Part shown: positions 52,901 through 61,151 of the stretch, one piece after another
Position numbering within the stretch: the first letter of the stretch is position 1
Layout of the letters: every line of letters starts with the position of its first letter
Assembly (NCBI GenBank): GCA_019635755.1
Contig: JAHBYW010000001.1
Coordinates: 961,681-1,025,680, forward strand
Length of the DNA stretch: 64,000 nucleotides
Source: Rhizobiaceae bacterium
Lineage (GTDB): Bacteria > Pseudomonadota > Alphaproteobacteria > Rhizobiales > Rhizobiaceae
Reading direction: 5' to 3'
Notes under the pieces: model-generated
What the model was told of the DNA's origin: nothing
The model's input: only the letters and a program-made list of their open reading frames with translations
Databases searched by the model: none
Made by a program: the position numbers and the translations under genes

Positions 52901-53841
52901 AGCGCGGCGATCGTGACCAGCAGCTGGCGTCGCTCGCCGAGGATCTCGCCGTCCTCGGCCCCGACCGCCGGTGCCTCGCCGCCGAAATAGAGCAGCTTGC
53001 GCAGGCTCTCGTTGACCCACGGCCGCTGCTTGCCGCCGGTCTTCAGGTAGACCTCCTCGCCGATCATCCGGAGCACCAGCCCGAACTCGTCGCCGTTCAT
53101 GGCGCCCAGGTGCCGCAGGATCGCCGCGGCATAGGGGCTGTTGCCGCCGGGCTCGCCGTCGAGCGCGACCTTGCCGGGCTCGGCGGCGAAGCCGATCACC
53201 TGGCCGAACGTCTCGATATCGGAAGCAGGCTCGTTGCCCTTCAGCGCCACGACGCCGCGCGTCTCGCCGAGGCCGCCGGCGGCGATCGGCAGCGCCTCGC
53301 CGCCCTCCTCCAGCTTCAGCGTCGTGCCGGCCGGGAACGGGTTGTCGCGGCAGGCGTCGAGCAACACGATCGTCACGGGGACGGTCTGCTTCAGCGCGTC
53401 CAGCACCCTGGTCAGCGAGACGAGGCCTTCGCCGGCATTTTCCAGCGAGGAGAAGTCGGCGTCGGTCGGGATCAGGAAGTTCTCGCCGCCCGCCTCGATG
53501 CCGTGGCCCGAATAGTAGACGATGGCGACGTCGGCGCCCTCGGCGTCCTCGACGAAGCCTTCCAGGTCGCGCGCCAGGCGCCGGGCGTCGCGGTCGCTGG
53601 CGACGTCGGTCTCGAAGCCCAGCCCGTCGAGCAGGTCCTCGATGGCGCGCGCGTCGTTCTCGGGATTGGGCAGCTTGGCGATGTGCTCGTAGTCGGACTG
53701 GCCGATGACCAGCGCGATCCCGCGCAGTTCCTTCTGGTCCTCGGCCCAGGCCGGAGCCGCGACGATGAACGCCGGCAGCAGCGCGGCCATGGCGAGGAAA
53801 CGCCTTACGCTCGCGAAAGCAGTGCCCGCCCCGAACATCAT
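49969..53841 (-). CDS. Secreted caspase-like peptidase (C14) with long TPR region
   Basis: The 1290-residue protein has a signal peptide (cleavage near PAWA|EDQ, residue 33) and a caspase/metacaspase domain (~38-270). The catalytic dyad is intact: His113 in VYYSGHGIEAGG and Cys164 in IVLLDACRDNPFPAG. The rest (~400-1270) is a tetratricopeptide-type solenoid with about 20 repeats of a YE..L..Y.R...P..WA..Q.NLG pattern (e.g. WAAAQNNLGIVLSELGERQT). Such caspase-TPR proteins are frequent in alphaproteobacteria but their roles are mostly unknown. Export to the periplasm sets it apart from cytosolic defence caspases. It is probably monocistronic. Confidence 0.88.
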   Translation of the reverse strand: MMFGAGTAFASVRRFLAMAALLPAFIVAAPAWAEDQKELRGIALVIGQSDYEHIAKLPNPENDARAIEDLLDGLGFETDVASDRDARRLARDLEGFVEDAEGADVAIVYYSGHGIEAGGENFLIPTDADFSSLENAGEGLVSLTRVLDALKQTVPVTIVLLDACRDNPFPAGTTLKLEEGGEALPIAAGGLGETRGVVALKGNEPASDIETFGQVIGFAAEPGKVALDGEPGGNSPYAAAILRHLGAMNGDEFGLVLRMIGEEVYLKTGGKQRPWVNESLRKLLYFGGEAPAVGAEDGEILGERRQLLVTIAALPDPERRQIEAIARDGGVPMDALYAMLRTLGADKPADPAELDKLLRSQTDRLKQILAEQAALKSTDPEIVRLSGLAAQALSEGALEAAKTFHEQAKARVADLSKTVDQAEADIKARRLEFAEVFADSARTYELSFEFLKAADDYAKAYDQVARWDEGEAVYYKSLEAGALGEHGNYTGDNAFLRRAVAAYEESLALVSKDTQAIRWAVLQNNMAAALSTLGERESGRENLDKAVAAYEAALTVYTRDASLADWASTTSNLGAVYWRLGQRENGTALLEKAVGLFRDALAVVSPTEDPVEWAAAQNNLGIVLSELGERQTGTESWLAAAEAQKAALTVNTRDAAPVEWAQNHVNLGAVYTRLGERLRDPAILDDAIAAYEQAMLEFTRERAPAQWATIRNNMSSTWLDIGDLRDGVPAYEKARAAAEDTLAVWTRERSAASWADAQVTLGNALHRLGKQDGTAGETLRKSVTAYEAALEEYDRAVVPLDWASVQQNLGSVHHTMGDAESGVEQLAKAVEHYRRALEVSTAKDAPLDFASISYGLANALSTWGDRADDRAILAEAVSIYEQVLTIRTRDTDARGWAQSQYRMAVALMESGSLGEDAAMVGRSVAAYRSAMEVQSGLDEAEPLGATVWGLGFALVLQGSLADDAALFTEAMPLLDAALSFYPKDSAPSDWAQIKVDIGRANYYAAVAASDPGLYVKAAQAWQDAVDVYAGDADRLRWARRLSNVADAYLGAGLITGDAAELGRAVAAFDQALSVFTRETAEADWLHNTSNLGSALLSLGSAANDVAVLERSAGIFRTLTAIHTRATNAAEWERAQRSLAAALSGIGARRSDAAVFAEAVAVNTELADHVGRDADPKGWASLTNEIGYNLMLLGRASSDPAPIEKAVPLLREVVQLQKQIAALPDVAFTEDSLCDALIDLGAAKADRAMAEEAVGACTSAIEIAKAHQIGWLADLSTQNLAKANDLLARLQ

Positions 53842-53929
53842 CCTCAGACCCGCGAAACCCGGAAACGCGGTGAGGATACTAGTCCCGATGGCCCTTTGAT
53901 GGCCACCGGGTGGCTGCGGCGCGGCGGAA

Positions 53930-56413
53930 TCAGCTCGCCAGGCGCGATGCGACGAGCTCTTCCTCCGGCCGGGCGAGCGCCCCGAGCGTCTGTTCGAACT
54001 GGTTGATGAAATAGATCGCCAGGTCCGGCTCGTTCAGCGGCTTGGCGAAATAGAAGCCCTGCAGCTGGTTGCACGAGATGTCGCGCAGGAAATCCACCTG
54101 CTGCTGCGTCTCGACGCCCTCGGCCGTGATCCGGATCTTCAGCGTCTTGCCGAGCGACGCGATGGAGCGGAGGATGTCGCGGGCGACCGCGTCCTCGCTC
54201 GACGCCGTCACGAACGACTTGTCGATCTTGATCTTGTCGAACGGGAATTTCAGCAGGTAGGACAGGCTCGAATAGCCGGTGCCGAAATCGTCCATGGCGA
54301 TGGTCACGCCGAGCGACTTGATCTCGGCCAGCTTGGTGACGACGTCCTCGGGCCGCTCGATCAGCAGGCTCTCGGTGATCTCCAGCTCCAGCCGGCGCGG
54401 CGGCAGCCCCGAGCCTGAAAGCGCGTCGCGCACGACGGCCGCGATGTCCGACATCTGGAAGTGCTTGGCGGAGAGGTTGACCGCCACCACCAGGTCCTCC
54501 GGCCAGCGGGCCGCCGCCAGGCACGCCTCGCGGATGGTCCAGTCGCCGATGTGCTTGATCAGCCCGGTCTGCTCGGCGATCGGGATGAACTCCGCCGGCG
54601 GCACGACGCCGCGGATCGGATGGTTCCACCGCACCAGCGCCTCGAAGCCGCTCGGCCGGTTGTCCTCGGCCGAGACCAGCGGCTGGTAGTACAGCATGAA
54701 CTCGCCGTCCTTCAGCGCCTGGCGCAGCTCCAGCTCCAGCATGCGCCGCTCGCGCACGTCGGAGTCCATCTGCGATTCGAAGAAGCGGAACGTGCCGCGC
54801 CCCTCTGCCTTGGCGCGGTAGAGCGCCAGGTCGGCGTTGCGCAGGATCTGGTCGGGCCGCGTGCCGTTGATCGGCGCGATGGCGATGCCGATCGACACGC
54901 CGATCAGGATGATCTCGTCGTCGAACTCGTACGGCTTGCCGACGACCTCGACGAGGCGCTGCGCCAGCGCGGCGGTCTCGTCGGCGTCGCAATTGTTGTT
55001 GAGGATGATGGCGAACTCGTCGCCGCCCAGGCGCGCGGCGATGTCGGCCTCGCGCAGCGTCGAGCGGATTCGCTTGGCGACCTGCACCAGCAGCTTGTCG
55101 CCAATCAGGTGGCCGCGGCTGTCGTTCACCGCCTTGAACTGGTCGAGGTCGAGATAGAGCACGACGAAGGGCGAGCCGTAGCGCTCCAGCCGCGCGACGT
55201 TCTGCTTCAGGTGCTCGGTGAACTTCGTCCGGTTGAGCAGTCCGGTCAGCGAATCGTTGTGGGCGAGGAAGTTGATCCGCCGTTCGGAGTCCTTCTCCGC
55301 CGTCACGTCGGCGGCGGTGCCCAGATAGCCCGCATAGACGCCGAACTCGTCATGCACCGGCTTGCCGGTCAGCCGCCAGTAGCGCTCGGCGCCGGCCACC
55401 GTGATCCTCAGCTCGACGGCGCTGAACGTCGCGTGCGTGCGGATGTCCTGGTCGACCTCGTCGATGATCGGGTCGCTGCCTTCGCTCGCGGCGGTGCGCA
55501 GGAAGGCGACGAAGCCGCGGCCGACGAGATCGTCGCGCGACACGCCGGCCGCCGCGGCGAAGCGGTCGGAGACGCGCTGCAGCGTGCCGGTGCGGTCGAA
55601 TTCCCACAGCCAGTCGGCCGAGTTGTCCTCGAATTCCTTGAGCAGCAGGCTGATGATGTCCTTCTGCTCACGGATCTGCGACTCGCTGACCAGATGGTGG
55701 ACGAGGTTGCGGGCATGGCGGACGCAGACGATGGCGATCACCGAGGCGTAGGCGAACAGCAGGCCGGTCAGCGCCAGCGCCTCGGCCGGATGCTTCAGCC
55801 TGAGCACGGCGATCAGCGCGCCGATCAGCAGCGGCACGCTGAAGCCCAGCGCCGCCTGCGGCAGGATCAGCATGGCGAAGCCGGCGGCGCAGAGCACGCC
55901 GGCGACGACGACGCCGGTGGCGACCTTCAGGACGATGTCGCCGCCCGGCAGCACGATGACCGGCAGCGCCCCCCAGATCGCGCCCATGACGATCGAATGG
56001 ACGATGGCCGCGCGGATCGCCTTGTCCGGCGAACCCCGCTGCAGGCCGTGGACGCTGTCGCGGCGGGCGCGATGCCAGCCCAGCATCGCGACGCACAGCG
56101 CCGCGTAGAGCGCGGCGGTCCACACGACGGTCGCGCCGAAGGTCGGCAGGTTGTAGCTGAGCGCCAGCAGGATGACGGAGATGACGAGCGAGCCGACCGT
56201 GGTGATCGGCGTCATCTGAGCGATGCCCTGGAGCTGCTCGAACACCAGCTGCGAGCGCATGACCGGTTTGAGCTGGTCCGCGCCGATCGCCCGGTCGAGC
56301 CGCGCGTTCAGGCGACCAAAGAAGTACTGTCCCGGCACGTCCACCCCCAGAATGTCGGTTCCCCTAGGGTATAGTCCCAACTGATTAAGGTTGGGTGTTT
56401 GCAGGTCGCTCAT
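53930..56413 (-). CDS. Membrane-bound PAS-GGDEF-EAL cyclic-di-GMP enzyme
   Basis: The 827-residue protein has an N-terminal six- to eight-helix membrane region (~60-245), a PAS domain (~275-395; ADWLWEFDRTGTLQRVSDRF), a GGDEF domain (~400-565; ARLGGDEFAIILNNNCDADE) with the canonical active site, and an EAL domain (~575-820; SGFEALVRWNHPIRGVV, NLSAKHFQ, AMDDFGTGYSSLSYLLKFPF). Both domains keep their catalytic signatures, so it may make or degrade c-di-GMP. It lies next to the polysaccharide and signalling regions. The start at 56413 (MSDLQTPNL) begins the conserved protein. Confidence 0.9.
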   Translation of the reverse strand: MSDLQTPNLNQLGLYPRGTDILGVDVPGQYFFGRLNARLDRAIGADQLKPVMRSQLVFEQLQGIAQMTPITTVGSLVISVILLALSYNLPTFGATVVWTAALYAALCVAMLGWHRARRDSVHGLQRGSPDKAIRAAIVHSIVMGAIWGALPVIVLPGGDIVLKVATGVVVAGVLCAAGFAMLILPQAALGFSVPLLIGALIAVLRLKHPAEALALTGLLFAYASVIAIVCVRHARNLVHHLVSESQIREQKDIISLLLKEFEDNSADWLWEFDRTGTLQRVSDRFAAAAGVSRDDLVGRGFVAFLRTAASEGSDPIIDEVDQDIRTHATFSAVELRITVAGAERYWRLTGKPVHDEFGVYAGYLGTAADVTAEKDSERRINFLAHNDSLTGLLNRTKFTEHLKQNVARLERYGSPFVVLYLDLDQFKAVNDSRGHLIGDKLLVQVAKRIRSTLREADIAARLGGDEFAIILNNNCDADETAALAQRLVEVVGKPYEFDDEIILIGVSIGIAIAPINGTRPDQILRNADLALYRAKAEGRGTFRFFESQMDSDVRERRMLELELRQALKDGEFMLYYQPLVSAEDNRPSGFEALVRWNHPIRGVVPPAEFIPIAEQTGLIKHIGDWTIREACLAAARWPEDLVVAVNLSAKHFQMSDIAAVVRDALSGSGLPPRRLELEITESLLIERPEDVVTKLAEIKSLGVTIAMDDFGTGYSSLSYLLKFPFDKIKIDKSFVTASSEDAVARDILRSIASLGKTLKIRITAEGVETQQQVDFLRDISCNQLQGFYFAKPLNEPDLAIYFINQFEQTLGALARPEEELVASRLAS

Positions 56414-56749
56414 TACAACCTGAGCGGGGTGGCTCCACCTGGCAATCGGTGGCCGGACACACGTTTCGGGCGACAGGGTTAGCCGTTGGTGAACAGGCGC
56501 TGCCCGCGCCTCGCGCGGCCCGCGCAATCGCGCGAAGGCCCGTGCGTGAGGCGCGTAAGTGCCCGTCTTCTCACTCTATATCGGCGCACGCCCGCCTGCC
56601 CTCGGCCGCCGCCGGCGGCCGCCGATGCGCTCGCTCCGGGCACCAAAAATAAACCTTCGGGCTTAATCGGCCCTTCAACCATAGCCTGTACAGCTGAGCG
56701 GGAGAGCCGGGAAGAACCCGGCCAGTGCTTGAGGGCAAGGGGGCATTCC
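56414..56749. promoter_or_regulatory. Divergent 336-base spacer upstream of the oxoamine synthase
   Basis: This spacer separates the GGDEF-EAL gene from the oxoamine synthase gene. It contains a strong GC hairpin (CGGCCGCC-GCC-GGCGGCCG, 56603-56621) followed by an AT-rich patch (56645-56690, AAAAATAAACC and CTTAATCGG) that is the likely promoter of the synthase operon. No gene is recognised in it. The synthase ATG at 56750 follows AAGGGGG. Confidence 0.45.
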
Positions 56750-58138
56750 ATGACGACCAGTTTCACCAGGGCGCCGGGCGCCGACAGAGCGATTCCGGAG
56801 GCGGCCCTGACCGGCAGCCTGCGCGACTTCAGGGCGCCGGCCGGCACCGACCTGCTCGGCCGCGTCGAGGGCTTCTTCGGCTGGCAGGACCAGCGCCGCC
56901 GCCACAATCTGTGGCCCTACGCGAAATCGACGGCCACCGCGCCGAAGACGCACTGCTCGGCCAAGTCCGACTCGGGCCAGGAGCTGTCGGGCGTGAACTT
57001 CGCCTCGCAGGACTATCTCAGCCTGTCGTCGCACCCGGCCGTCAAGGAGGCCGCGATCGCCGCCGTGCACGAATACGGCGTCCACAGCGCCGGCTCCGCC
57101 GCGCTGCTGGGCAACACGCGCCATTCGCTGAAGCTGGAGAAGGCCATCTCCGACTTCGTCCACGGCCGCGAGGTCGTGCTCTACCCGACCGGCTGGTCGG
57201 CAGGCTTCGCCGCGGTCCAGGGCATCGTCCGCCCGAGCGACCACGTCGTCATGGACGTGCTCGCGCATTCCTGCCTGCAGGAAGGCGCCCGCGCCGCGAC
57301 CCAGAACATCCACTTCCACGGCCACCTCAACGTCGACGGTCTGGCCCGCCGCCTGCAGCGCATCCGCGCCAACGACACCGAGAACGGCATCCTGGTCGTC
57401 ACCGAGAGCCTGTTCTCCATGCATTCGGACACGCCGAACATCGGCGCGATGCGCGCGGTGTGCGACGAGTACAACGCCAAGCTCCTGGTCGACTGCGCCC
57501 ATGATTTCGGCTGCATCGGCGAGAACGGCCTCGGCCATCTCGGCCTGCAGAACATGGTCGACAAGGCCGACGTGATCATCGGCTCGTTCTCGAAGACCTT
57601 CGCATCGAACGGCGGCTTCATCGCGGTGAAGTCGCGGGCCGTTGCCGAGTACATGAAGTACTACAGCGCCACGCAGACCTTCTCCAACGCGCTGTCGCCG
57701 GTACAGGCCGCGGTGGTGCTGGCCTCGCTCGAGATCATCCGCTCGGAAGAGGGCAAGGCGCGGCGCCGCAAGCTGATGGACAACATCCTCTACATGCGCG
57801 CCGAGATGACGCGCGCCGGCCTCGAGGCGCTGGGCGACCCGTCGGCCATCGTGCCGGTCCGCGTCGGCGCCGAGGGCCTGGCCCGCATCGCCTCGCGCGA
57901 ACTTGCCTCGCTCGGCGCCATCGCCAACCTGGTCGAATATCCCGCCGTGCCGCAGGGCGGCGCGCGCTTCCGGGTTCAGGTCATGGCCGACCACAGCCGC
58001 GAGGACGTCGACATGCTGGTCAGGCTGATGCAGCAGGCGATGCGCACCGCCGACCTCGAATATCGGTCCTACCGCGAGGCCGACGGCGCCAACAACGTGC
58101 TGGCCCAGCAGTGGGAACTGGCGTCGAACGCCGCCTGA
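56750..58138 (+). CDS. Alpha-oxoamine synthase family PLP enzyme
   Basis: The 462-residue enzyme belongs to the fold-type I family of KBL, BioF, ALAS, serine palmitoyltransferase, CqsA and LqsA. NFASQDYLSLSSHPAVKEAA and YGVHSAGSAALLGNTRHSLK are typical, and the PLP lysine is Lys282 in IIGSFSKTFASNGGF. The PLP-Asp region reads LLVDCAHDFGCIGENGLGHL, where DCAHD replaces the usual D(E)AHS. It is 60-70 residues longer than BioF, KBL or CqsA owing to an N-terminal extension. It would condense an acyl thioester with an amino acid. A response regulator gene follows 10 bases later, and a six-helix hybrid kinase is nearby, so the product may be a signal. Confidence 0.87.
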   Translation: MTTSFTRAPGADRAIPEAALTGSLRDFRAPAGTDLLGRVEGFFGWQDQRRRHNLWPYAKSTATAPKTHCSAKSDSGQELSGVNFASQDYLSLSSHPAVKEAAIAAVHEYGVHSAGSAALLGNTRHSLKLEKAISDFVHGREVVLYPTGWSAGFAAVQGIVRPSDHVVMDVLAHSCLQEGARAATQNIHFHGHLNVDGLARRLQRIRANDTENGILVVTESLFSMHSDTPNIGAMRAVCDEYNAKLLVDCAHDFGCIGENGLGHLGLQNMVDKADVIIGSFSKTFASNGGFIAVKSRAVAEYMKYYSATQTFSNALSPVQAAVVLASLEIIRSEEGKARRRKLMDNILYMRAEMTRAGLEALGDPSAIVPVRVGAEGLARIASRELASLGAIANLVEYPAVPQGGARFRVQVMADHSREDVDMLVRLMQQAMRTADLEYRSYREADGANNVLAQQWELASNAA

Positions 58139-58148
58139 GGACCAGAGG

Positions 58149-58553
58149 ATGAACGCCCAACCGAGACGAACCCTCCGGCTCCTCGCCGTCGACGACGACG
58201 CCTCCTCGGCGGAGCTGATCGTGCGCGTCGCCGAACGCTGCGGATACGAAGCCTTCGCCACGTCCGACTCGCGCGGCGTGGTGAACCTCGCCACCGCGCT
58301 CAACCTCGACATCATGGCGGTCGACATCAACATGCCGAACGTCGATGCCGTGGGACTGTTCAAGCTGCTGGCGGAGGCGGCCTACAAGGGCCGGATCCTG
58401 ATCGTCAGCGGCGAGGACCTCGCCGTCCTCACCGAGACGCAGCGGAAGGCCGAGGCGCTCGGCCTTTCCGTTCCCTATGTGCAGCAGAAACCGCTCGACT
58501 TCCAGAAGCTGCGGGCGATGCTGATGGCCCGCGACGTGCTGTCGGCCGCCTGA
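58149..58553 (+). CDS. Single-domain response regulator, co-transcribed with the oxoamine synthase
   Basis: The 134-residue protein is a bare receiver domain: acidic pocket LLAVDDDASSAEL, phospho-acceptor Asp59 in IMAVDINMPNVDAVGLF and Lys114 in VPYVQQKPLDFQKLR. There is no output domain, so it passes on phosphate or acts by protein contact. It follows the synthase with a 10-base gap and is closed by the terminator at 58572-58609. The arrangement of synthase plus receiver recalls lqsA and lqsR, although LqsR is longer. Confidence 0.9.
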   Translation: MNAQPRRTLRLLAVDDDASSAELIVRVAERCGYEAFATSDSRGVVNLATALNLDIMAVDINMPNVDAVGLFKLLAEAAYKGRILIVSGEDLAVLTETQRKAEALGLSVPYVQQKPLDFQKLRAMLMARDVLSAA

Positions 58554-58571
58554 CCTCCGGCCGAACGAACG

Positions 58572-58609
58572 GAAGAAGGCCCCGGCGGATCTCCGCCGGG
58601 GCCTTCTTC
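58572..58609. terminator. Bidirectional rho-independent terminator
   Basis: GAAGAAGGCCCCGGCGGA and TCCGCCGGGGCCTTCTTC form perfect 18-base arms with a 2-base gap, flanked by T-rich sequence on the right and A-rich on the left. It lies between two convergent receiver genes and can end both transcripts. Confidence 0.93.
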
Positions 58610-58638
58610 GTTTCGGGCCGGGCGATTTCCGATCGGCG

Positions 58639-59007
58639 TCAGGCCGCCATCAGGCTCTTCTCGATCTTGCCCAGCAGCCGCGGCAGGTCGACGGGCTTGG
58701 TGTCGAAGTCGCAGCAGCCGGCGGCGAAGCTCTTCTCGCGATCCGTCTCGAAGGCGCTGGCCGTCAGCGCGATGATCGGGATCGCCTGCGTCTCGGGGTC
58801 CGCCTTGATCCGGCGGGTGGCCTCCCAGCCGTCCATTTCGCCCAGGCCGATGTCCATCAGGATGACGTCCGGCTTCAGCTCGCGGGCCGTGCGCACGCCG
58901 GAGGGACCGTCCTCGGCGAAGCGGATGTTGTAGCCGCGCCGCTCCAGCCTGCGGCCGAGCACGTCACGGTTGATCGGATTGTCCTCGACGATGAGAACGA
59001 CGGTCAT
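58639..59007 (-). CDS. Single-domain response regulator paired with the hybrid kinase
   Basis: The 122-residue receiver protein has VVLIVEDNPINRDVLGRRLE, the phospho-acceptor in DVILMDIGLGEMDGWEATRR and the lysine in CDFDTKPVDLPRLLG. It is of the DivK/CpdR-like bare receiver type. It begins 10 bases after the hybrid histidine kinase stop and is surely co-transcribed, so it is the likely phosphorelay partner of that kinase. Confidence 0.92.
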   Translation of the reverse strand: MTVVLIVEDNPINRDVLGRRLERRGYNIRFAEDGPSGVRTARELKPDVILMDIGLGEMDGWEATRRIKADPETQAIPIIALTASAFETDREKSFAAGCCDFDTKPVDLPRLLGKIEKSLMAA

Positions 59008-59017
59008 GGCCCCCTCC

Positions 59018-60895
59018 TCAGCTCGCCAGCGCGACGGGCGCGCGCGCCGCGGCCTGCCGTGCATTGTTCGCCGCAGCCAGCGCCGACTTCAGCTTGGCGG
59101 CGTCGAGCGGCTTGGTCATCAGCGCGGCGGCACCCGCCTCGCGGGCCTTGGACTGGTCGTCCAGCACCGACAGCATGACGACCGGGATGCCGGCGGTGGC
59201 GGGGTCCGCCCTCAGCGTGCGCAGCACCTCCCAGCCGGACATTCCGGGCATCAGCACGTCGAGGAAGATCAGCTTCGGATGCACCGTGCGGGCGATCTGC
59301 AGCGCCGACTGCGGCGAATCCGTCGCGATCGGGCTGAAGTTTTCCTTGAGCAGCAGCCGCTCGCCCAATTCCAGGAAGTCGCGGTCGTCGTCGACCAGCA
59401 GCACGATGTCCTGCTTGGCATGGCCGGCCGCCGGCGCCGACAGGGCGGCATAGCCGTCGCGGCGCTCGCGCGAGGCGGCCTGCGCCTCCTTGACCAGCTC
59501 GGTGTCGTCCGCCCGCGCCTCGGCGGCGGTCGCCGGCAGGTGGATGGTGAAGCACGCGCCCTTGCCGGTCTCGCTCTCCACGGTGATGAAGCCGCCCATC
59601 AGCCGGCAGAGGTTCTGGCTGAGCGAGAGGCCGAGCCCGGTGCCGCCGAACTTGGCAGCGATCGCCGGATTGGCCTGGGTGAAGTTGGAGAACAGGTTCG
59701 CCTGCTGCTCCTTCGAGATGCCGACGCCGGTGTCGGCGACGCTGATCTTCAGCCATTCGCCGCTCTTGCGCTTCTCGCGCGTGGCGATCAGCTTGATCTG
59801 GCCGTTCTGGGTGAATTTCGAGGCGTTGGACAACAGGTTGAACACCGCCTGGCGAAGCTTGGTCGCATCGGCGCGGATCGAGCCCAGCGTCTCGTCGCGC
59901 TCGACGACGAAGGAGTTGGTGTTCTTGGCGGCGAGCGGGCGGCTGGTCGCCTCGACCTCGGCGATCAGCCGGTCGAGGTCCACCGTCTCGATGTTGAGGT
60001 CCATCTTGCCCGCCTCGATCTTGGAGATGTCGAGGATGTCGTTGACCATCGCCAGCAGGTGCTTGCCGGCGGCGCTGATCTTCTGCAGGTCGGCGATCTG
60101 CTCGCCCCTGCCTTCGAGTTCGGCGTCCTCCAGCAGGATTTCGCTGTAGCCAAGCACCGCGTTCAGCGGCGTGCGCAGTTCGTGGCTCATCTTGGCAAGG
60201 AAGTCCGACTTGGCGCCGTTGGCCCGCTCCGCGTCGTCCTTGGCGACGGTGAGCATCTTCAGCGTGTCCTGGTGGCGCTCGATCTCCTTCAGCAGCTCCG
60301 ACTGCGAGTCGACGACGCTCGAATAGTAGCTCGCCATCAGGAACACGTAGGTCGCGGCGCAGAAAGCCGAGATGACGCCGATGCCGACCATCTCGTGGAT
60401 CGGGATGTGCGACGGGAAGGCATTCTCCATCAGGAACGCCGTGTAGAACGCCGCAAGGCCCACCGCGATCTGCGCGAAGATGATGATGTGCGTCTTGTTG
60501 CTGGAGCCGAGGTAGAAGAACGCCAGGAGCGGGACGACGAGGAACCACATCAGGAACGGCGAGCTGGCGCCGCCATAGTGGTACGAGCCCCACAGGATGG
60601 CCGAACTCAGGTTGAAGGTCGAAATGAGCGCCAGCGTCGTGTAGTGGCGCGGCAGCAGCCTCAGCGCGATCGGGAACAGCCAGAACGCGGCGATCGACGC
60701 GGCCAGGATCGGCACGTGCGGCCACGGGTTCGGGTCGTAGACATAGAGGAAGAGCGGGATCGGCGCGCTGAGGATCGGCCCGAAGAAGTGGCTGATCAGG
60801 AACATGCGCACGCGTTTCTTGGCGTGCGGGTCGTCCTTCACCGCCTCCGGCGTGCACCAGTCGATAACCGCGTCGAGCGCGCGCATCAGATCCAT
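59018..60895 (-). CDS. Six-helix membrane hybrid histidine kinase
   Basis: The 625-residue kinase has six membrane helices in residues ~30-205 (FLISHFFGPILSAPIPLFLY; VPILAASIAAFWLFPIALRL; IIIFAQIAVGLAAFYTAFLM) and almost no periplasmic domain. A short coiled coil, HisKA with His238 (FLAKMSHELRTPLNAVLGYS), HATPase (AVFNLLSNASKFTQNGQIKL; FGGTGLGLSLSQNLCRLMGG) and a C-terminal receiver with Asp546 (LIFLDVLMPGMSGWEVL) follow. CqsS, the sensor of the ketone signal CAI-1, has the same plan: six helices, kinase, receiver. The start at 60895 (MDLMRALDAV) is preferred. It faces the oxoamine synthase operon tail to tail. Confidence 0.9.
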   Translation of the reverse strand: MDLMRALDAVIDWCTPEAVKDDPHAKKRVRMFLISHFFGPILSAPIPLFLYVYDPNPWPHVPILAASIAAFWLFPIALRLLPRHYTTLALISTFNLSSAILWGSYHYGGASSPFLMWFLVVPLLAFFYLGSSNKTHIIIFAQIAVGLAAFYTAFLMENAFPSHIPIHEMVGIGVISAFCAATYVFLMASYYSSVVDSQSELLKEIERHQDTLKMLTVAKDDAERANGAKSDFLAKMSHELRTPLNAVLGYSEILLEDAELEGRGEQIADLQKISAAGKHLLAMVNDILDISKIEAGKMDLNIETVDLDRLIAEVEATSRPLAAKNTNSFVVERDETLGSIRADATKLRQAVFNLLSNASKFTQNGQIKLIATREKRKSGEWLKISVADTGVGISKEQQANLFSNFTQANPAIAAKFGGTGLGLSLSQNLCRLMGGFITVESETGKGACFTIHLPATAAEARADDTELVKEAQAASRERRDGYAALSAPAAGHAKQDIVLLVDDDRDFLELGERLLLKENFSPIATDSPQSALQIARTVHPKLIFLDVLMPGMSGWEVLRTLRADPATAGIPVVMLSVLDDQSKAREAGAAALMTKPLDAAKLKSALAAANNARQAAARAPVALAS

Positions 60896-61151
60896 GACCG
60901 TGAAACCCCCAAAATGGTAAACAGGACTTTCACCCAGACATTTTGAGAAGTCGTAAATGCGCGACGAATCGCGCCGTCGGCGGCGCTCGCCGGTCTGCCG
61001 GACCGGCTGTTCCGAGCCTCCCGGATGGCCTCGGCCGATCATGGATAATGAGAGCTTTACACAGGGACGCCGGGTTAACCGATTGGCAACCATGCCCGCT
61101 TATTTTGCTTGACGAGAGAGATTCGCCCCAACGCCTCTAGCGGAGCGCCCG

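Noticed and set aside
50338..54006. A long plus-strand frame opposite the caspase-TPR gene.
   Set aside because: It mirrors the TPR codon pattern, has no recognisable domain and lacks a ribosome site.
56750..58138. Oxoamine synthase considered as BioF or HemA.
   Set aside because: No biotin or haem genes are nearby, the motif GSFSKTFAS and the longer N-terminus do not fit BioF or ALAS, and the context is two-component signalling.
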